Assembly: GCF_000003815.2 (NCBI RefSeq) | Contig: NC_049985.1 | Location: forward strand, 18,878,863-18,916,893 | Direction of reading: 5' to 3' | Length of the DNA stretch: 38,031 nt | Source: Branchiostoma floridae | Lineage: Eukaryota > Chordata > Leptocardii > Amphioxiformes > Branchiostomatidae | In this document: piece after piece, positions 13,601-20,689 of the stretch | Layout: each line of letters opens with the position of its first letter | Position numbering within the stretch: the first letter of the stretch is position 1 | Notes under the pieces: generated by a model | The model's input: the letters and a program-made list of their open reading frames with translations, nothing else | Databases searched by the model: none | Told to the model about the DNA's origin: nothing | Position numbers and translations under genes: made by a program

Positions 13601-16600
13601 AATTACTTTCGTGGACCTGTAAGTCGCATTGTGAGCTGTCTACGAAGCCATAGTCCCCGGGAGACTGAACATGAATAAGCTTGCCTGCGAGTAAACCGCG
13701 CGGCGACGGGACGAAATCAAAACAATGGCGGTGGGGGAGGTTCACGCACCGTGCTTTTCTGGACTTTTACAAGAGCGAGTTCGGGTCAGTTCTTACCTTC
13801 TCCTTTCCGGACAGCACAGCGATAATTACACGTAAGCTTCCACGACTTTTGGTTGAATTCACAATTGTCCAACTGGCAGGGACATTAAAAAAAACCATTT
13901 TTCCTCTGACAACATACCCTTGATCGCTACATATCGAATGACCCCCTTTTCGCGCCGAAACAGATAGCACCGCAACTTGTACAGATCGTGCGAGTTACGC
14001 CTCGCCTCTCACTTTATTTTCTGTTTCTCGGGTAAATCATCTNNNNNNNNNNNNNNNNNNNNNNNNNNNNNNNNNNNNNNNNNNNNNNNNNNNNNNNNNN
14101 NNNNNNNNNNNNNNNNNNNNNNNNNNNNNNNNNNNNNNNNNNNNNNNNNNNNNNNNNNNNNNNNNNNNNNNNNNNNNNNNNNNNNNNNNNNNNNNNNNNN
14201 NNNNNNNNNNNNNNNNNNNNNNNNNNNNNNNNNNNNNNNNNNNNNNNNNNNNNNNNNNNNNNNNNNNNNNNNNNNNNNNNNNNNNNNNNNNNNNNNNNNN
14301 NNNNNNNNNNNNNNNNNNNNNNNNNNNNNNNNNNNNNNNNNNNNNNNNNNNNNNNNNNNNNNNNNNNNNNNNNNNNNNNNNNNNNNNNNNNNNNNNNNNN
14401 NNNNNNNNNNNNNNNNNNNNNNNNNNNNNNNNNNNNNNNNNNNNNNNNNNNNNNNNNNNNNNNNNNNNNNNNNNNNNNNNNNNNNNNNNNNNNNNNNNNN
14501 NNNNNNNNNNNNNNNNNNNNNNNNNNNNNNNNNNNNNNNNNNNNNNNNNNNNNNNNNNNNNNNNNNNNNNNNNNNNNNNNNNNNNNNNNNNNNNNNNNNN
14601 NNNNNNNNNNNNNNNNNNNNNNNNNNNNNNNNNNNNNNNNNNNNNNNNNNNNNNNNNNNNNNNNNNNNNNNNNNNNNNNNNNNNNNNNNNNNNNNNNNNN
14701 NNNNNNNNNNNNNNNNNNNNNNNNNNNNNNNNNNNNNNNNNNNNNNNNNNNNNNNNNNNNNNNNNNNNNNNNNNNNNNNNNNNNNNNNNNNNNNNNNNNN
14801 NNNNNNNNNNNNNNNNNNNNNNNNNNNNNNNNNNNNNNNNNNNNNNNNNNNNNNNNNNNNNNNNNNNNNNNNNNNNNNNNNNNNNNNNNNNNNNNNNNNN
14901 NNNNNNNNNNNATTTCCTAACGTCTCGTTGTACAAGTGCATATGTAACTGTTACAACGTAAACTGACATTTCAAAATGGCATATTTGATCTTTTTATGTG
15001 GAAAACAGCAATGGTCAAGTTTTTAGAACATATTTTGTAACCTTGGCAGAAATGGTCCGTCTCAGTCCAAGTCCCGTCTGCCGTGCATGTTCTGGTTATT
15101 GCATCACTGGAAATGTTGTGATATCCCGAACATGGGTAGTTACAGGTCTCCCCCAGCAGATATGGACAGTCGCACACAGGCCCGGTAGTGTTGGCTTGGG
15201 TCGGAGGGTCAACACACACACCTGGAAATCCATCTAAATAGACACAGAAATGTTAAAGGTCAATGATTTGTTTTACTCATTCAACACTTTACTGACAATT
15301 GATTCATGTTCTGTTGCTTCCTAGGTCATAAACCTTTCACACACAAAAATGATTTTAAAAATCCTAACAACGACACTAATGGTAATGAAGTAAAACAAGG
15401 CTTTACCCTGTGTGCAATTGAACAGAAAGTCTCCAGAGGTACTTCCTGTCCTGTAGCCCACTCGACTGATGCCAGTGATAGGTTGAGGGTCTGTCGAACT
15501 CATAAAGGGTTCCACCTCTCCTCCCCTGACTCTGCCCACACCAAAACTCCCTCCTCTTGACCAGCAAATCCAGAACCTACGAAATTCCTCAGCTGATGTG
15601 AGGTCTGTGTATTACAAAACACGAGACAATAACATGCAAATCTGACAAAGAAATGTACAGAGGGTATTGGGAAGTCAAGTTTACAGGCAGGGAGACCGTA
15701 TTGATAATGGGGGGGGGGGGGACCTTAGCTATTTTTGTGGCCGCAATCGTCTTGCTACAGAGCTATCTTGCAGCTTTTGCTGCAGTGACAACTACTGCTG
15801 GAGTAGAAAAACTCGGTATTCTGATATCCATTATTGACAGAAATCGATATTCAAAACCAAGCTATTCCCAACGGTACAACATAAGAAAATGTGGATCGTC
15901 GAATCACCTCGTTTCCAGCTTCTTGCTACGGTGGTAAGAACACCATCGTGAACTCTTTCGATAGATGATTTGTCTTGGCTAGACCTGATCAAAACACGAT
16001 ACCAGCCGCCATCTGTCGTGTGGAGAATGATTTGGCACCAACCGCTGGTGCTGATCTTGACCTCAAAGATGAACGGTGATGAGGTGACGTCAGGGAGGTC
16101 ATAGATGAACGGGCTTGGAGGTACAAGGTACTTTGGAGCCGAACAGGATGCTGGGTACAGGTCAAAAGTATAAACAAACTTTAAGGTTTATCTCAGAACT
16201 AGAGTTCGGCGACCTCATACCTCCATAAAATATATAGAGCTTTTGTAAATTCTATGCAAATGACTTACACAGTTACATGATTTATGCATGGTTAAGTTCA
16301 TGATTGATTAACGTACACATGCAATTTTTGCATATATTATGTAAATAAGTTCCACATTTTCTTATTTGTTATCTGCCTATGTTCTACCTATCATAAATTA
16401 CATGTGTTACATTTATTTAAGTCCATTTATGGAAAACAATGGAATTATACATTTTGGTCATTAATTATGCCCCTGCTATCCCCAAACTACCCGCTTAGGG
16501 ACCCAAACTTATGTCACTTCTTCCTGAGTACAAGATCTATCTAACACCCAAACACCGTGACCATAGCTTGTTCAGAACACGAGATAGCAAAACCGGAAGT

Positions 16601-19600
16601 TGTGCTGCTGTACCAAGGGAAGACGCTAGGGGGCCCAAAATCTAATCATTTCTAGTGTTCAGTATGAAACCAATTAACCCAGCCGTTCTTGAGTTATCTT
16701 GTTGACAGACAGACAGACAAACGCTAGTGAAAATATAACCTCCATGACATTTCATGGAGGTAATTACTTTGAACCAAGTGTAACCGCTTTATGTGATCTG
16801 TTAGCATGATACGTATGCTACCAACCATAACTGTGCATGGGTAACATCTGGTGAGCAACTGTGGAAGGGTGAAAAGGACAGATATCAATTGTCAAATGTG
16901 GAATGACGTTTGAAAGAAAGCCAAGAGTAAAGGCTGACTGTTTCTTTCGTATTTCTTTGTCATCGTTGGAAGTAAAACAGCCACATGGGGTGACGCCTAC
17001 GACGCTCAAGGTCGTACACATGGAACACTGTGTATGCACCAGAAGGCTCTTGTAGTGAGTTTTTGAGCGGTTACCGCGGTTACCGCGTCCTTTTGTGTTA
17101 TAGTAGTCACGATGATTGATGAAGGTTTAAGACTCCCGATATACATACGTACATAAATGCATTCATATCCTTACTCCAAAGAGTTTAAGCAAACACAAAA
17201 TATGCATATGATGGAAATTCTGATACTGCATAATTAATGTTGATACACGATGTAAAGAGTTAAGCAACGACAAGCTGTTTGTACGTATAATGACAACCAC
17301 AGACAGCACAAACTCTGTGAATTCGTATACACATGTTGTAAGAAAAGGGAAGAGGCATATAAACGTTAGATATATTGATAGCATTGCTGCAGATGTATTG
17401 TTAACTCAATTGTAATACTAACGGGGGCCGTCCTAAGATGATTCCCGTCGTAAGACGGTACGGATTTTTTGCTGATCTTATTATCCATAAGTACACCGTG
17501 TTTGTTGCCACTGACTATGCTGATTACAAAGGTAAATAAACCAGGTCCATGCACACAGCTTTAATTTGCATTCCAAGTATACTTTAACATATTTACTTCA
17601 TGACTTTTTTAAAACAGAATTCTAACAGTAATGTTGACAGTGCTGAATCACTGCGGTCACCGGCCTCTGCGTATTGGCGGCTCGTGTCGCTAACTATACG
17701 AACTCTTCCAAGCAGCCACACAACTGTCATGATACACATAAATAAAGCTCCATAAAACACTATGAATATGGGTCTTCAAATGTTTGTTGAGTAGAAAAGC
17801 AACCAAAAGGAAGCGACATAAACATTGCCACCATTGTACTCCGAAGGGAGTGTGGCCGTGAAGGTGGCAGACTAGAGAATGCTCCAAAGATTTATTTGAC
17901 TGTAACAAATGATTCGTACTGCCTATGAAAATAAGACTTGATAGAGAGATGTTGATGATATTTTCATATAATCAGACAGAGTTTTGTTGATGTTGGCGGT
18001 GTCGTTTTTTCGTAATGTTTTTTTTTTAGTCGGGCATTCACAATCAGTGCATTCGGCCCATTGCCCGTAAAAACATCAGCTGGATTGTTCTAGGTAGAGC
18101 CTTCCTCATGTGAGACAAGAAGTACAACAGTCACGATTTTACTGTCAAAAGAAAACTAAAATATCATACTGTTAATTTTTTTCTGTGTACTTAAATTTAC
18201 CACTTACTTCTGAAGAGAGCAAAATGTAAAAAAAAAGTGTACCAAGTCAGGCACACTGTCCAGCGTAGCACAAAATTGGAAGGTTACATACACGAAATTG
18301 TCTCACAGTGTTTGCCGCTTGTAACACGCAGCGCGAAAGGTTCATGAACCACATGAATGCATTTCTTATTCAAGTATGTTGTTCAAATCTATGTGTAAAA
18401 AATTCAGTCATCAAAATTTGACCACTCTCAGGCAACTAGCGATGGAGCGCCATGAGTTTGAGCGCAAGAAAAAGCGTACCGTGTTGGGGCACCTCCTGTT
18501 ACATGTAATAGTACTTACTATAATAGTCTTTAGTATCCCATCATGGGATTTGCTGCATTTAACCCACATGTGCAGGAACATGCAAATAAAGATCATCATC
18601 AATAAAGAGCTGTACATTGCATATTAATCTTACAATCGTGAAAAAAAAGGCTCATTCGATTCTTTGGCTTTGCTTGAACAGTCAATATTTATGGTTGATG
18701 ACGCTGAATGTTTTAGCTCGTTTATGAATAATTAATATGTTGTGTCTTTTATTGCTAGACCACACCTAAACGACGCCAATTTTAGAAAAGTGCAATGACT
18801 TAGGAAAACGCAATGGTTTACGTTCAACTTGGCTTTTCCAGTTGTCCCTTTTTACCTAAATAGGAAAGGGATAGCGCTCATGACATTTGCTTCCAAAAAC
18901 TGAAATTAATTTGGATAGAAATTTATTTGTAGGTTTGAAAAAGAAATCTCTTTTAATGTGAAGGTTATTGACCTCGGTGGAGAGTATGGCACGCCTTATC
19001 ATGTCATATGCACACTGTGGAGCTGTTCTCCACCATAAAAAAATCTATCTTCTATCTGCTCACTTGATTCCTTACATCCTTCAAACATCATAAATTGATT
19101 AAACTCTACAGGGGATCTCTACCCAGCTGGTCGCAGAAAGAATGGCCTGCTATTACAGGAGACGACAGGAAGTCATTTTCATATTAAGGTGGGGTCACAC
19201 AAGCGTATATATTCAAGTCCGTTTTAGGTGCGTATGAAGCTCTTAGTCTCTACCAGGCTCCACAGGTCGCGGGGATAAATAGTACAAATTGGACAAAAAT
19301 AGATACATAACATGCCAGATGAGTTAGCTGACCGAGAAGTATGGTTAGCGACCAATCTAACTCGTCTGACTTGTTACCTGTTTACTTTTGTCCAATTTCT
19401 ATCATTTTTCCAACGACCTGTGGGGCCTGGTGGAGGCAAATACTTCCATGCGCGCCTCATACAGACTTAAATATATACGCAGGTGCCCCCTTTCCACTAG
19501 ACTGCGATCGCGCTGCGCTCTCACTGCGACCTAAATAGGATAACCTTAGATTAGAAGGCAATGTCTAACCTTCGCTTTCACATTGGGTATATCATACAAA

Positions 19601-20503
19601 ACGTTAATGTGTGACTGAGAAGACAACAAAATACACAAAGTGTAGAAAGATTCGTTTCTTTTCTATACAATTTGTTAAGCGATATCTCAACGTTCAGGTC
19701 GCAGAGAGAGCGCGGTGAGAGCGCCGTCCTAAAGCATAACTCAATTTTTGAAATTTACCTGTATTGTTGTCCACTATTGTTGTTAAAAAAAATTGTAATG
19801 CACAGACAAAATACCTAGATAAACGATGCAAACATAAATCCAACACAGTATAGTTCACGTTGTGTTTTCACACCAGAGCACAGACATTGTATCCTTGTTT
19901 AAATTGACTGTCAGCATACCCCTGTCAAGTTTGAACTATTTATATTTGCAAGTTTGAACTATTTATATTTGCAACCTGTAAAATTCTTCCCCACGGCTCA
20001 ACTAGCTTTGATGGGCATGATGTTAAAAATGGAATAGTAGAAACATGTTGCTGTATCTATGGATAAGATCATAGAAATAAATCTATGCATCTAGAAAAAA
20101 AGATGAAACTTCACTTTATGTGCTAAAATCTGTACTATAAGGCTAGATAATCAAAATTAGTTCCTTCTTAGATCTAGGGCTACCTAGATACAATTTCGTT
20201 ATCATTAAGTTAAATAACAACAAACGTCACTACATTATATATAGGTTTGAAGAAACAAACACGTGAAGTTTGATAAGACTAACGTTTACTTATTGCTTGA
20301 TGTAACCTTGATACTATCTTTTTCCTGCGAGAGAATAATACAACTTATTTAATATATAGATAGCTCTTTATTGAAACAACAAATGAGGATTATTCATTCC
20401 ATATCAAATGATTTGAGAGCCTACCTTCAACACGTAGTGCACATGTGAGAATAATACACCAGGTGAACATGAACATGAAGACAGGACCTTGCTGTAAAGT
20501 CAT
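1461..20503 (-). CDS. Mosaic extracellular/receptor-type gene (partial): signal peptide, 2 FAMeT-like, 3 sushi, 5 EGF, Ser/Thr stalk, GAIN-like start
   Basis: Eighteen exons on the minus strand join in frame into 988 codons; each is listed separately. Seen: AG/GT sites at every exon edge, phase-compatible joins throughout, a signal-peptide exon with ATG, and cysteine patterns of calcium-binding EGF and sushi domains. Inferred: a secreted or membrane-anchored protein made in the secretory pathway, with an adhesive head, a mucin-like stalk and a helical juxtamembrane region. That layout fits an adhesion-GPCR or polycystin-1-like protein, but no GPS motif or membrane helix is visible because the 3' end lies beyond position 1 or was missed. 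The gap at 14043-14911 may hide one or more exons; phase stays compatible across it. The introns carry many transposons. Exact orthology is unknown and the exact splice choices need transcript data. Confidence 0.8.
1911..2107 (-). CDS. Exon 17: helical juxtamembrane region, middle
   Basis: 197 bp, phase 1 in and phase 0 out, between ACATGCAG and CCCGG|GTAAGT (strong donor). It reads [20 protein letters not shown], then [18 protein letters not shown] and [19 protein letters not shown], ending in a charged probable helix. The composition recalls the helical part that precedes GPS sites in GAIN domains of adhesion GPCRs and polycystins, but this is only a pattern-level resemblance. Confidence 0.65.
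2250..2337 (-). CDS. Exon 16: start of helical juxtamembrane region
   Basis: 88 bp, phase 0 in and phase 1 out. It reads [29 protein letters not shown], which looks amphipathic-helical with no cysteines. The acceptor (CAAATGCAG) is good. The donor GAAAG|GTTCAT is weak, but it supplies the single base the next exon needs. The end could shift if transcript data disagree. Confidence 0.6.
2447..2598 (-). CDS. Exon 15: Ser/Thr-rich stalk, part 2
   Basis: 152 bp, phase 1 in and phase 0 out, between CGCAACAG and ATGGAG|GTAATA. It reads [20 protein letters not shown], then [26 protein letters not shown]. It is less Thr-dense than part 1. A second acceptor 14 bp downstream (TTTGCAG) would break the phase join and is rejected. 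Confidence 0.68.
2922..3098 (-). CDS. Exon 14: Ser/Thr-rich stalk, part 1
   Basis: 59 codons, phase 1-1, between ATCCCCAAG and TTGGAG|GTATAC. It reads [18 protein letters not shown], then [27 protein letters not shown]. There are no cysteines and well over half the residues are Ser/Thr/Pro/Ala. Such stretches are usually O-glycosylated, rigid spacers between extracellular modules and the membrane. This is the last exon of the symmetric phase 1-1 series. Confidence 0.75.
3232..3354 (-). CDS. Exon 13: calcium-binding EGF domain 5
   Basis: 41 codons, phase 1-1, between CTTCTTGCAG and CAAC|GTAGGT. It reads [40 protein letters not shown]. All six cysteines and calcium-binding signatures are present. 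It is the last EGF before the Ser/Thr-rich stalk. Confidence 0.93.
3383..3448 (-). pseudogene. Decayed EGF exon in the intron before EGF 5
   Basis: An acceptor (ACATGTAG) is followed in the usual phase by [16 protein letters not shown], then non-EGF residues and a stop. DVDEC plus a second cysteine is the start of a calcium-binding EGF; four cysteines and a donor are missing. It ends less than 100 bp before the intact EGF 5 exon. If spliced in, it would truncate the protein. Confidence 0.5.
3559..3684 (-). CDS. Exon 12: calcium-binding EGF domain 4
   Basis: 42 codons, phase 1-1, between TTCTTAAAG and CAAG|GTAAGT (strong donor). It reads [39 protein letters not shown]. It has six cysteines, with C2-C3 spacing unlike EGF 1-3, so it is a different EGF lineage within the gene. 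Confidence 0.92.
4315..4437 (-). CDS. Exon 11: calcium-binding EGF domain 3
   Basis: 41 codons, phase 1-1, between GTCGAGTAG and GTGATG|GTAAGA. It reads [39 protein letters not shown]. It has six cysteines, DVDEC and the hydroxylation-type C-x-N-x4-F-x-C spacing. A 2.9-kb transposon-filled intron separates it from sushi 3. Confidence 0.92.
4954..5231. mobile_element. Short element with perfect 38-bp inverted ends
   Basis: The stretch at 4954-4991, starting AGATTTCTAGCGAGGACACG, is repeated exactly in inverted orientation at 5194-5231. A third partial inverted copy of the end (GTCCTCGCTAGAAA) lies at about 5933-5946, followed by sequence similar to that just outside the left end. The whole insertion probably runs from about 4931 to 5969. 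No coding sequence is seen. Confidence 0.6.
5543..5617 (-). repeat. tRNA-like sequence (SINE head or tRNA pseudogene)
   Basis: On the minus strand an A box (TGGCGTAGTGG) and a perfect B box (GGTTCGAATCC) are spaced as in a tRNA gene, with an anticodon-arm-like ACTTTTTAAC between them. The 5' acceptor GTATCTT does not pair with the 3' side and the T stem has a mismatch. It is therefore a decayed tRNA or the head of a tRNA-derived SINE, not a working gene. Confidence 0.6.
7095..7185 (-). repeat. LINE 3' tail fragment
   Basis: Read on the minus strand it ends GGCCATGATTGTGCAATAAA followed by CGCTATTTCGATTTCGA repeats. The motif (GCCATGA...TGCAATAAA) is shared with other LINE tails in this window. 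It lies in the intron before sushi 3's downstream neighbour. Confidence 0.45.
7341..7511 (-). CDS. Exon 10: sushi/CCP domain 3
   Basis: 57 codons, phase 1-1, between TGTTTCAG and CTCGG|GTAAGA. It reads [19 protein letters not shown], then [29 protein letters not shown]. The four cysteines, NGVV, FSCNPGY and DGTWS are the classic complement control protein pattern. This sushi is more canonical than sushi 1 and 2 and is not part of the duplicated cassette. Confidence 0.92.
7557..8421 (-). mobile_element. TTAA-type element, copy b (reversed, degenerate)
   Basis: Read on the minus strand it starts CTATTCAGACGGGGG at 8421 and continues with blocks like those of copy a (ATGTC-ATAACG, CCATGGCAACCG). 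The far end near 7557 is a poly-G/T tract without a clear terminus. The outer TTAA is lost. A long plus-strand frame across it is a chance reading and not a gene. Confidence 0.5.
8515..8596 (-). pseudogene. Decayed EGF exon in the intron after EGF 2
   Basis: After a good acceptor (TTTTTATAG) the frame reads AINECLNP in the correct phase, then shifts. The neighbouring frame gives [16 protein letters not shown] and a stop. INEC-LNP followed by GGC is the start of a calcium-binding EGF, but the later cysteines and the donor are gone. I interpret it as a former EGF exon broken by an indel and skipped. Its far edge is approximate. Confidence 0.5.
8705..8827 (-). CDS. Exon 9: calcium-binding EGF domain 2
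   Basis: 41 codons, phase 1-1, between CACGAATAG and GTGATG|GTACAT. It reads [16 protein letters not shown], then [15 protein letters not shown] and ADAHNCD. It has all six EGF cysteines, the DVDEC calcium-binding start and the hydroxylation-type spacing. A decayed EGF exon lies about 110 bp further along the gene, in the next intron. Confidence 0.9.
9039..9233 (-). CDS. Exon 8: sushi/CCP domain 2
   Basis: 65 codons, phase 1-1, between CTATTCAG and CCGAG|GTAAGT (strong donor). It reads [35 protein letters not shown] and [15 protein letters not shown]. It is the paralogue of sushi 1 and follows FAMeT copy 2 in the same order, so the whole FAMeT-sushi cassette was duplicated. Confidence 0.88.
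9700..10770. repeat. Diverged tandem repeat, second unit carrying a MITE
   Basis: Unit 1 (about 9700-9965) and unit 2 (about 10028-10770) share TAGCCTAAC, TGTCCGATTG, a CCGGAATT block, GATGCCTT...ATAATCAA and the tail AGGGGCTA-TTTGCA. Unit 2 is interrupted at CGATTG by the element at 10062-10576. It lies in the intron between exons 7 and 8. Confidence 0.6.
10062..10576. mobile_element. PIF/Harbinger-like MITE with long inverted ends
   Basis: The ends are GGCCACAGCAAGTAAATTTT and continue to ATGGATGACATCC on both sides. It has no coding sequence. The flanks are CGATTG and TTTGTAAAA; the paralogous uninterrupted site at about 9730 reads CGATTGGCAAAA, which supports a short (about 3-bp) target duplication. 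It is the same family as 28208-28691 and a subfamily relative of 294-1151. Confidence 0.72.
10890..11420. repeat. Degenerate tandem repeat (period roughly 220-270 bp)
   Basis: Recurring blocks are TGTATAATG-ACTATC...ATAAA (10899, 11117, 11367) and an ACCCCCTTTACGTATAATATACG-type block (about 10988 and 11262). Units are strongly diverged and non-coding. Confidence 0.45.
11570..12235. repeat. Dispersed repeat fragments in intron 7
   Basis: Phrases such as CTACCCACATACCAA-TATCA (about 11665 and 12115) and AAAACCGGAAGTTCTGCTGC (about 12022) recur in the repeats at 16490-16763 and 27897-28185. No exon is supported in this stretch. Confidence 0.4.
12239..12430 (-). CDS. Exon 7: FAMeT-like domain 2, C-terminal half
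   Basis: 64 codons, phase 1-1. It reads [20 protein letters not shown], then [15 protein letters not shown] and SRVGYRAG, ending FNCTR. The first dozen codons are nearly identical to exon 3. The donor CACACGAG|GTTATTT is weak, but it sits exactly where exon 3 has GTAAAG. The next exon (9233) is about 3 kb away across a repeat-filled intron. Confidence 0.75.
12703..12936 (-). CDS. Exon 6: FAMeT-like domain 2, N-terminal half
   Basis: 78 codons, phase 1-1, between TTACCCAG and TGCAAG|GTGACA. It begins [20 protein letters not shown] and contains [15 protein letters not shown] and [13 protein letters not shown]. It aligns with exon 2 along its full length, with an extra Cys (FECK) and a slightly shorter C-terminal part. 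An alternative donor (GAAG|GTGGAT, 12 bp earlier) is possible, but the site chosen matches the paralogue and keeps phase 1. Confidence 0.75.
13150..13275 (-). CDS. Exon 5: calcium-binding EGF domain 1
   Basis: 42 codons, phase 1-1, between TTTTTCAG and GAGG|GTACTTG. It reads [15 protein letters not shown], then [15 protein letters not shown] and GDGHNC, giving six cysteines in EGF order. The INEC start and the C-x-N-x4-Y-x-C pattern mark a calcium-binding EGF with a potential Asn/Asp hydroxylation site. It sits directly before FAMeT copy 2, whereas copy 1 follows the signal peptide directly. Confidence 0.88.
13380..14042. other. GC-richer stretch with CRE-like motifs beside the gap
   Basis: No exon is supported here. 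The stretch is richer in G+C and CpG than its surroundings and carries TGACGTAA (about 13454) and TGACGTCA (about 13490), both CRE-like. It runs straight into the N gap. It could be an internal CpG-rich regulatory region, a repeat, or a misassembled piece of another locus. The sequence alone does not decide. Confidence 0.3.
14043..14911. other. Assembly gap (869 N)
   Basis: A run of N lies inside the main gene, between sushi 1 (15042) and EGF 1 (13275). Exon phase on both sides is 1, so the gap may hide zero or more phase 1-1 exons. Apparent reading frames across it are artefacts of N codons. Confidence 0.99.
15042..15233 (-). CDS. Exon 4: sushi/CCP domain 1
   Basis: 64 codons, phase 1-1. 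It begins [13 protein letters not shown], has the [11 protein letters not shown] cysteine run, then [10 protein letters not shown] and [16 protein letters not shown]. The W-bearing TADGTW near the last cysteines is typical of a complement control protein module, usually a binding domain. It is a close paralogue of the exon at 9039-9233 but lacks the Pro of CSPGYH. The donor GTTACAAA is weak, yet it lies at the position where the paralogue has GTAAGT, which supports it. Confidence 0.75.
15407..15604 (-). CDS. Exon 3: FAMeT-like domain 1, C-terminal half
   Basis: 66 codons, phase 1-1, from CACAG|ACC to ACACAGG|GTAAAG. Key motif: [19 protein letters not shown], then GGEVEPF, a TDP turn and SRVGYRTG. 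This matches the second half of the Methyltransf_FA fold (a FWISW-type strand, then G-x-V/I-x-V-G-x-G, then a DP and a VG strand). The paralogue at 12239-12430 has the same order. A short insertion (VR) in the GVGRVRGGE loop distinguishes it from copy 2. Confidence 0.75.
15908..16150 (-). CDS. Exon 2: FAMeT-like domain 1, N-terminal half
   Basis: 81 codons, phase 1-1, between CCCAG and GTGATT. The translation begins ASCSAPKY and contains [15 protein letters not shown] and [11 protein letters not shown]. It lines up closely with the exon at 12703-12936 (shared SCS, YDLPDV, SSPFIFE, STSG, WYRV, IR). With the next exon it resembles the Pfam farnesoic acid O-methyltransferase domain (Methyltransf_FA), which in animals often occurs in extracellular mosaic proteins and probably acts in binding rather than catalysis. 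Family assignment is from memory of the pattern. The GTGATT donor is weak, but the paralogous exon uses the equivalent GTGACA site. Confidence 0.75.
16490..16763. repeat. Dispersed repeat with terminal hairpin
   Basis: It contains AGCAAAACCGGAAGTTGTGC, then TTGAGTTATCTTGTTGAC, (GACA)n and a GTGAAAATATAACCTCC end. It closes with a hairpin CCTCCATGA / TCATGGAGG. Much of the order recurs at 27897-28185. Probably a MITE or SINE family; the class is not determined. Confidence 0.5.
16764..19185. other. Intron 1 sequence without recognised features
   Basis: About 2.4 kb between exon 1 and exon 2 of the main gene. Several short open frames exist on both strands, but none has splice-site support, cysteine patterns or paralogues. 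A block near 18945-19020 resembles the tandem repeats at 21.2-22.7 kb. Confidence 0.5.
19190..19497. mobile_element. Foldback (long inverted repeat) element
   Basis: The two halves are diverged inverted copies: CACAGGTCG...AAATTGGACAAAA on the left against TTTTGTCCAATTT...CGACCTGTGGGG on the right, with outer CGTATATATTCAAGTC / AAATATATACG. A short non-repeated centre lies near 19330. This is typical of hairpin-like MITEs. It lies in intron 1. Confidence 0.6.
20425..20503 (-). CDS. Exon 1: start codon and signal peptide
   Basis: The ATG at 20503 has A at -3 (AAGGATG), a good animal start context. The 26 codons begin MTLQQG and continue with a hydrophobic core ([15 protein letters not shown]) typical of a cleaved signal peptide; cleavage near the TCA-LRV stretch is plausible. 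The exon ends GTTGAAG|GTAGGC, leaving one base (phase 1). That base joins the CA at the start of the exon at 16150 to give Ala. The next recognised exon is about 4.3 kb away, and I found no convincing coding sequence between them. The 5' UTR and transcription start are not identifiable by eye. Confidence 0.7.
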
Positions 20504-20689
20504 CCTTCTGACGGGTGCGTCCTTTAAAAGCCGACGGGAACAAACGCGAGAGGTCCCGTAAGAAATACGCCTACGTTTGGGTAAACTTATATTACGTCCT
20601 ACTGAGTATTTACCGTTTTAGTAGTGAATTAAATCAACATCAATCAATCCTTTGCCTCAGATAAGTATGTTTTTGGATGAAAATCAGCC

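Noticed and set aside
13977-14969. Long frames on both strands across the gap
   Set aside because: Almost entirely N codons; artefact of the assembly gap.
12239-16150. Active farnesoic acid O-methyltransferase enzyme
   Set aside because: The domain is secreted behind a signal peptide and mixed with EGF and sushi modules, and no SAM-binding motif is visible. A structural or binding role is more likely.
16818-17039. Cysteine-containing minus-strand frame in intron 1
   Set aside because: Cysteines do not fit EGF or sushi spacing and no flanking splice sites in phase 1 were found.
18376-18627. Plus-strand frame with a hydrophobic segment
   Set aside because: Short, no homologue recognised; the 3' part looks like a LINE tail (ATGCAAATAAAG with ATC repeats).
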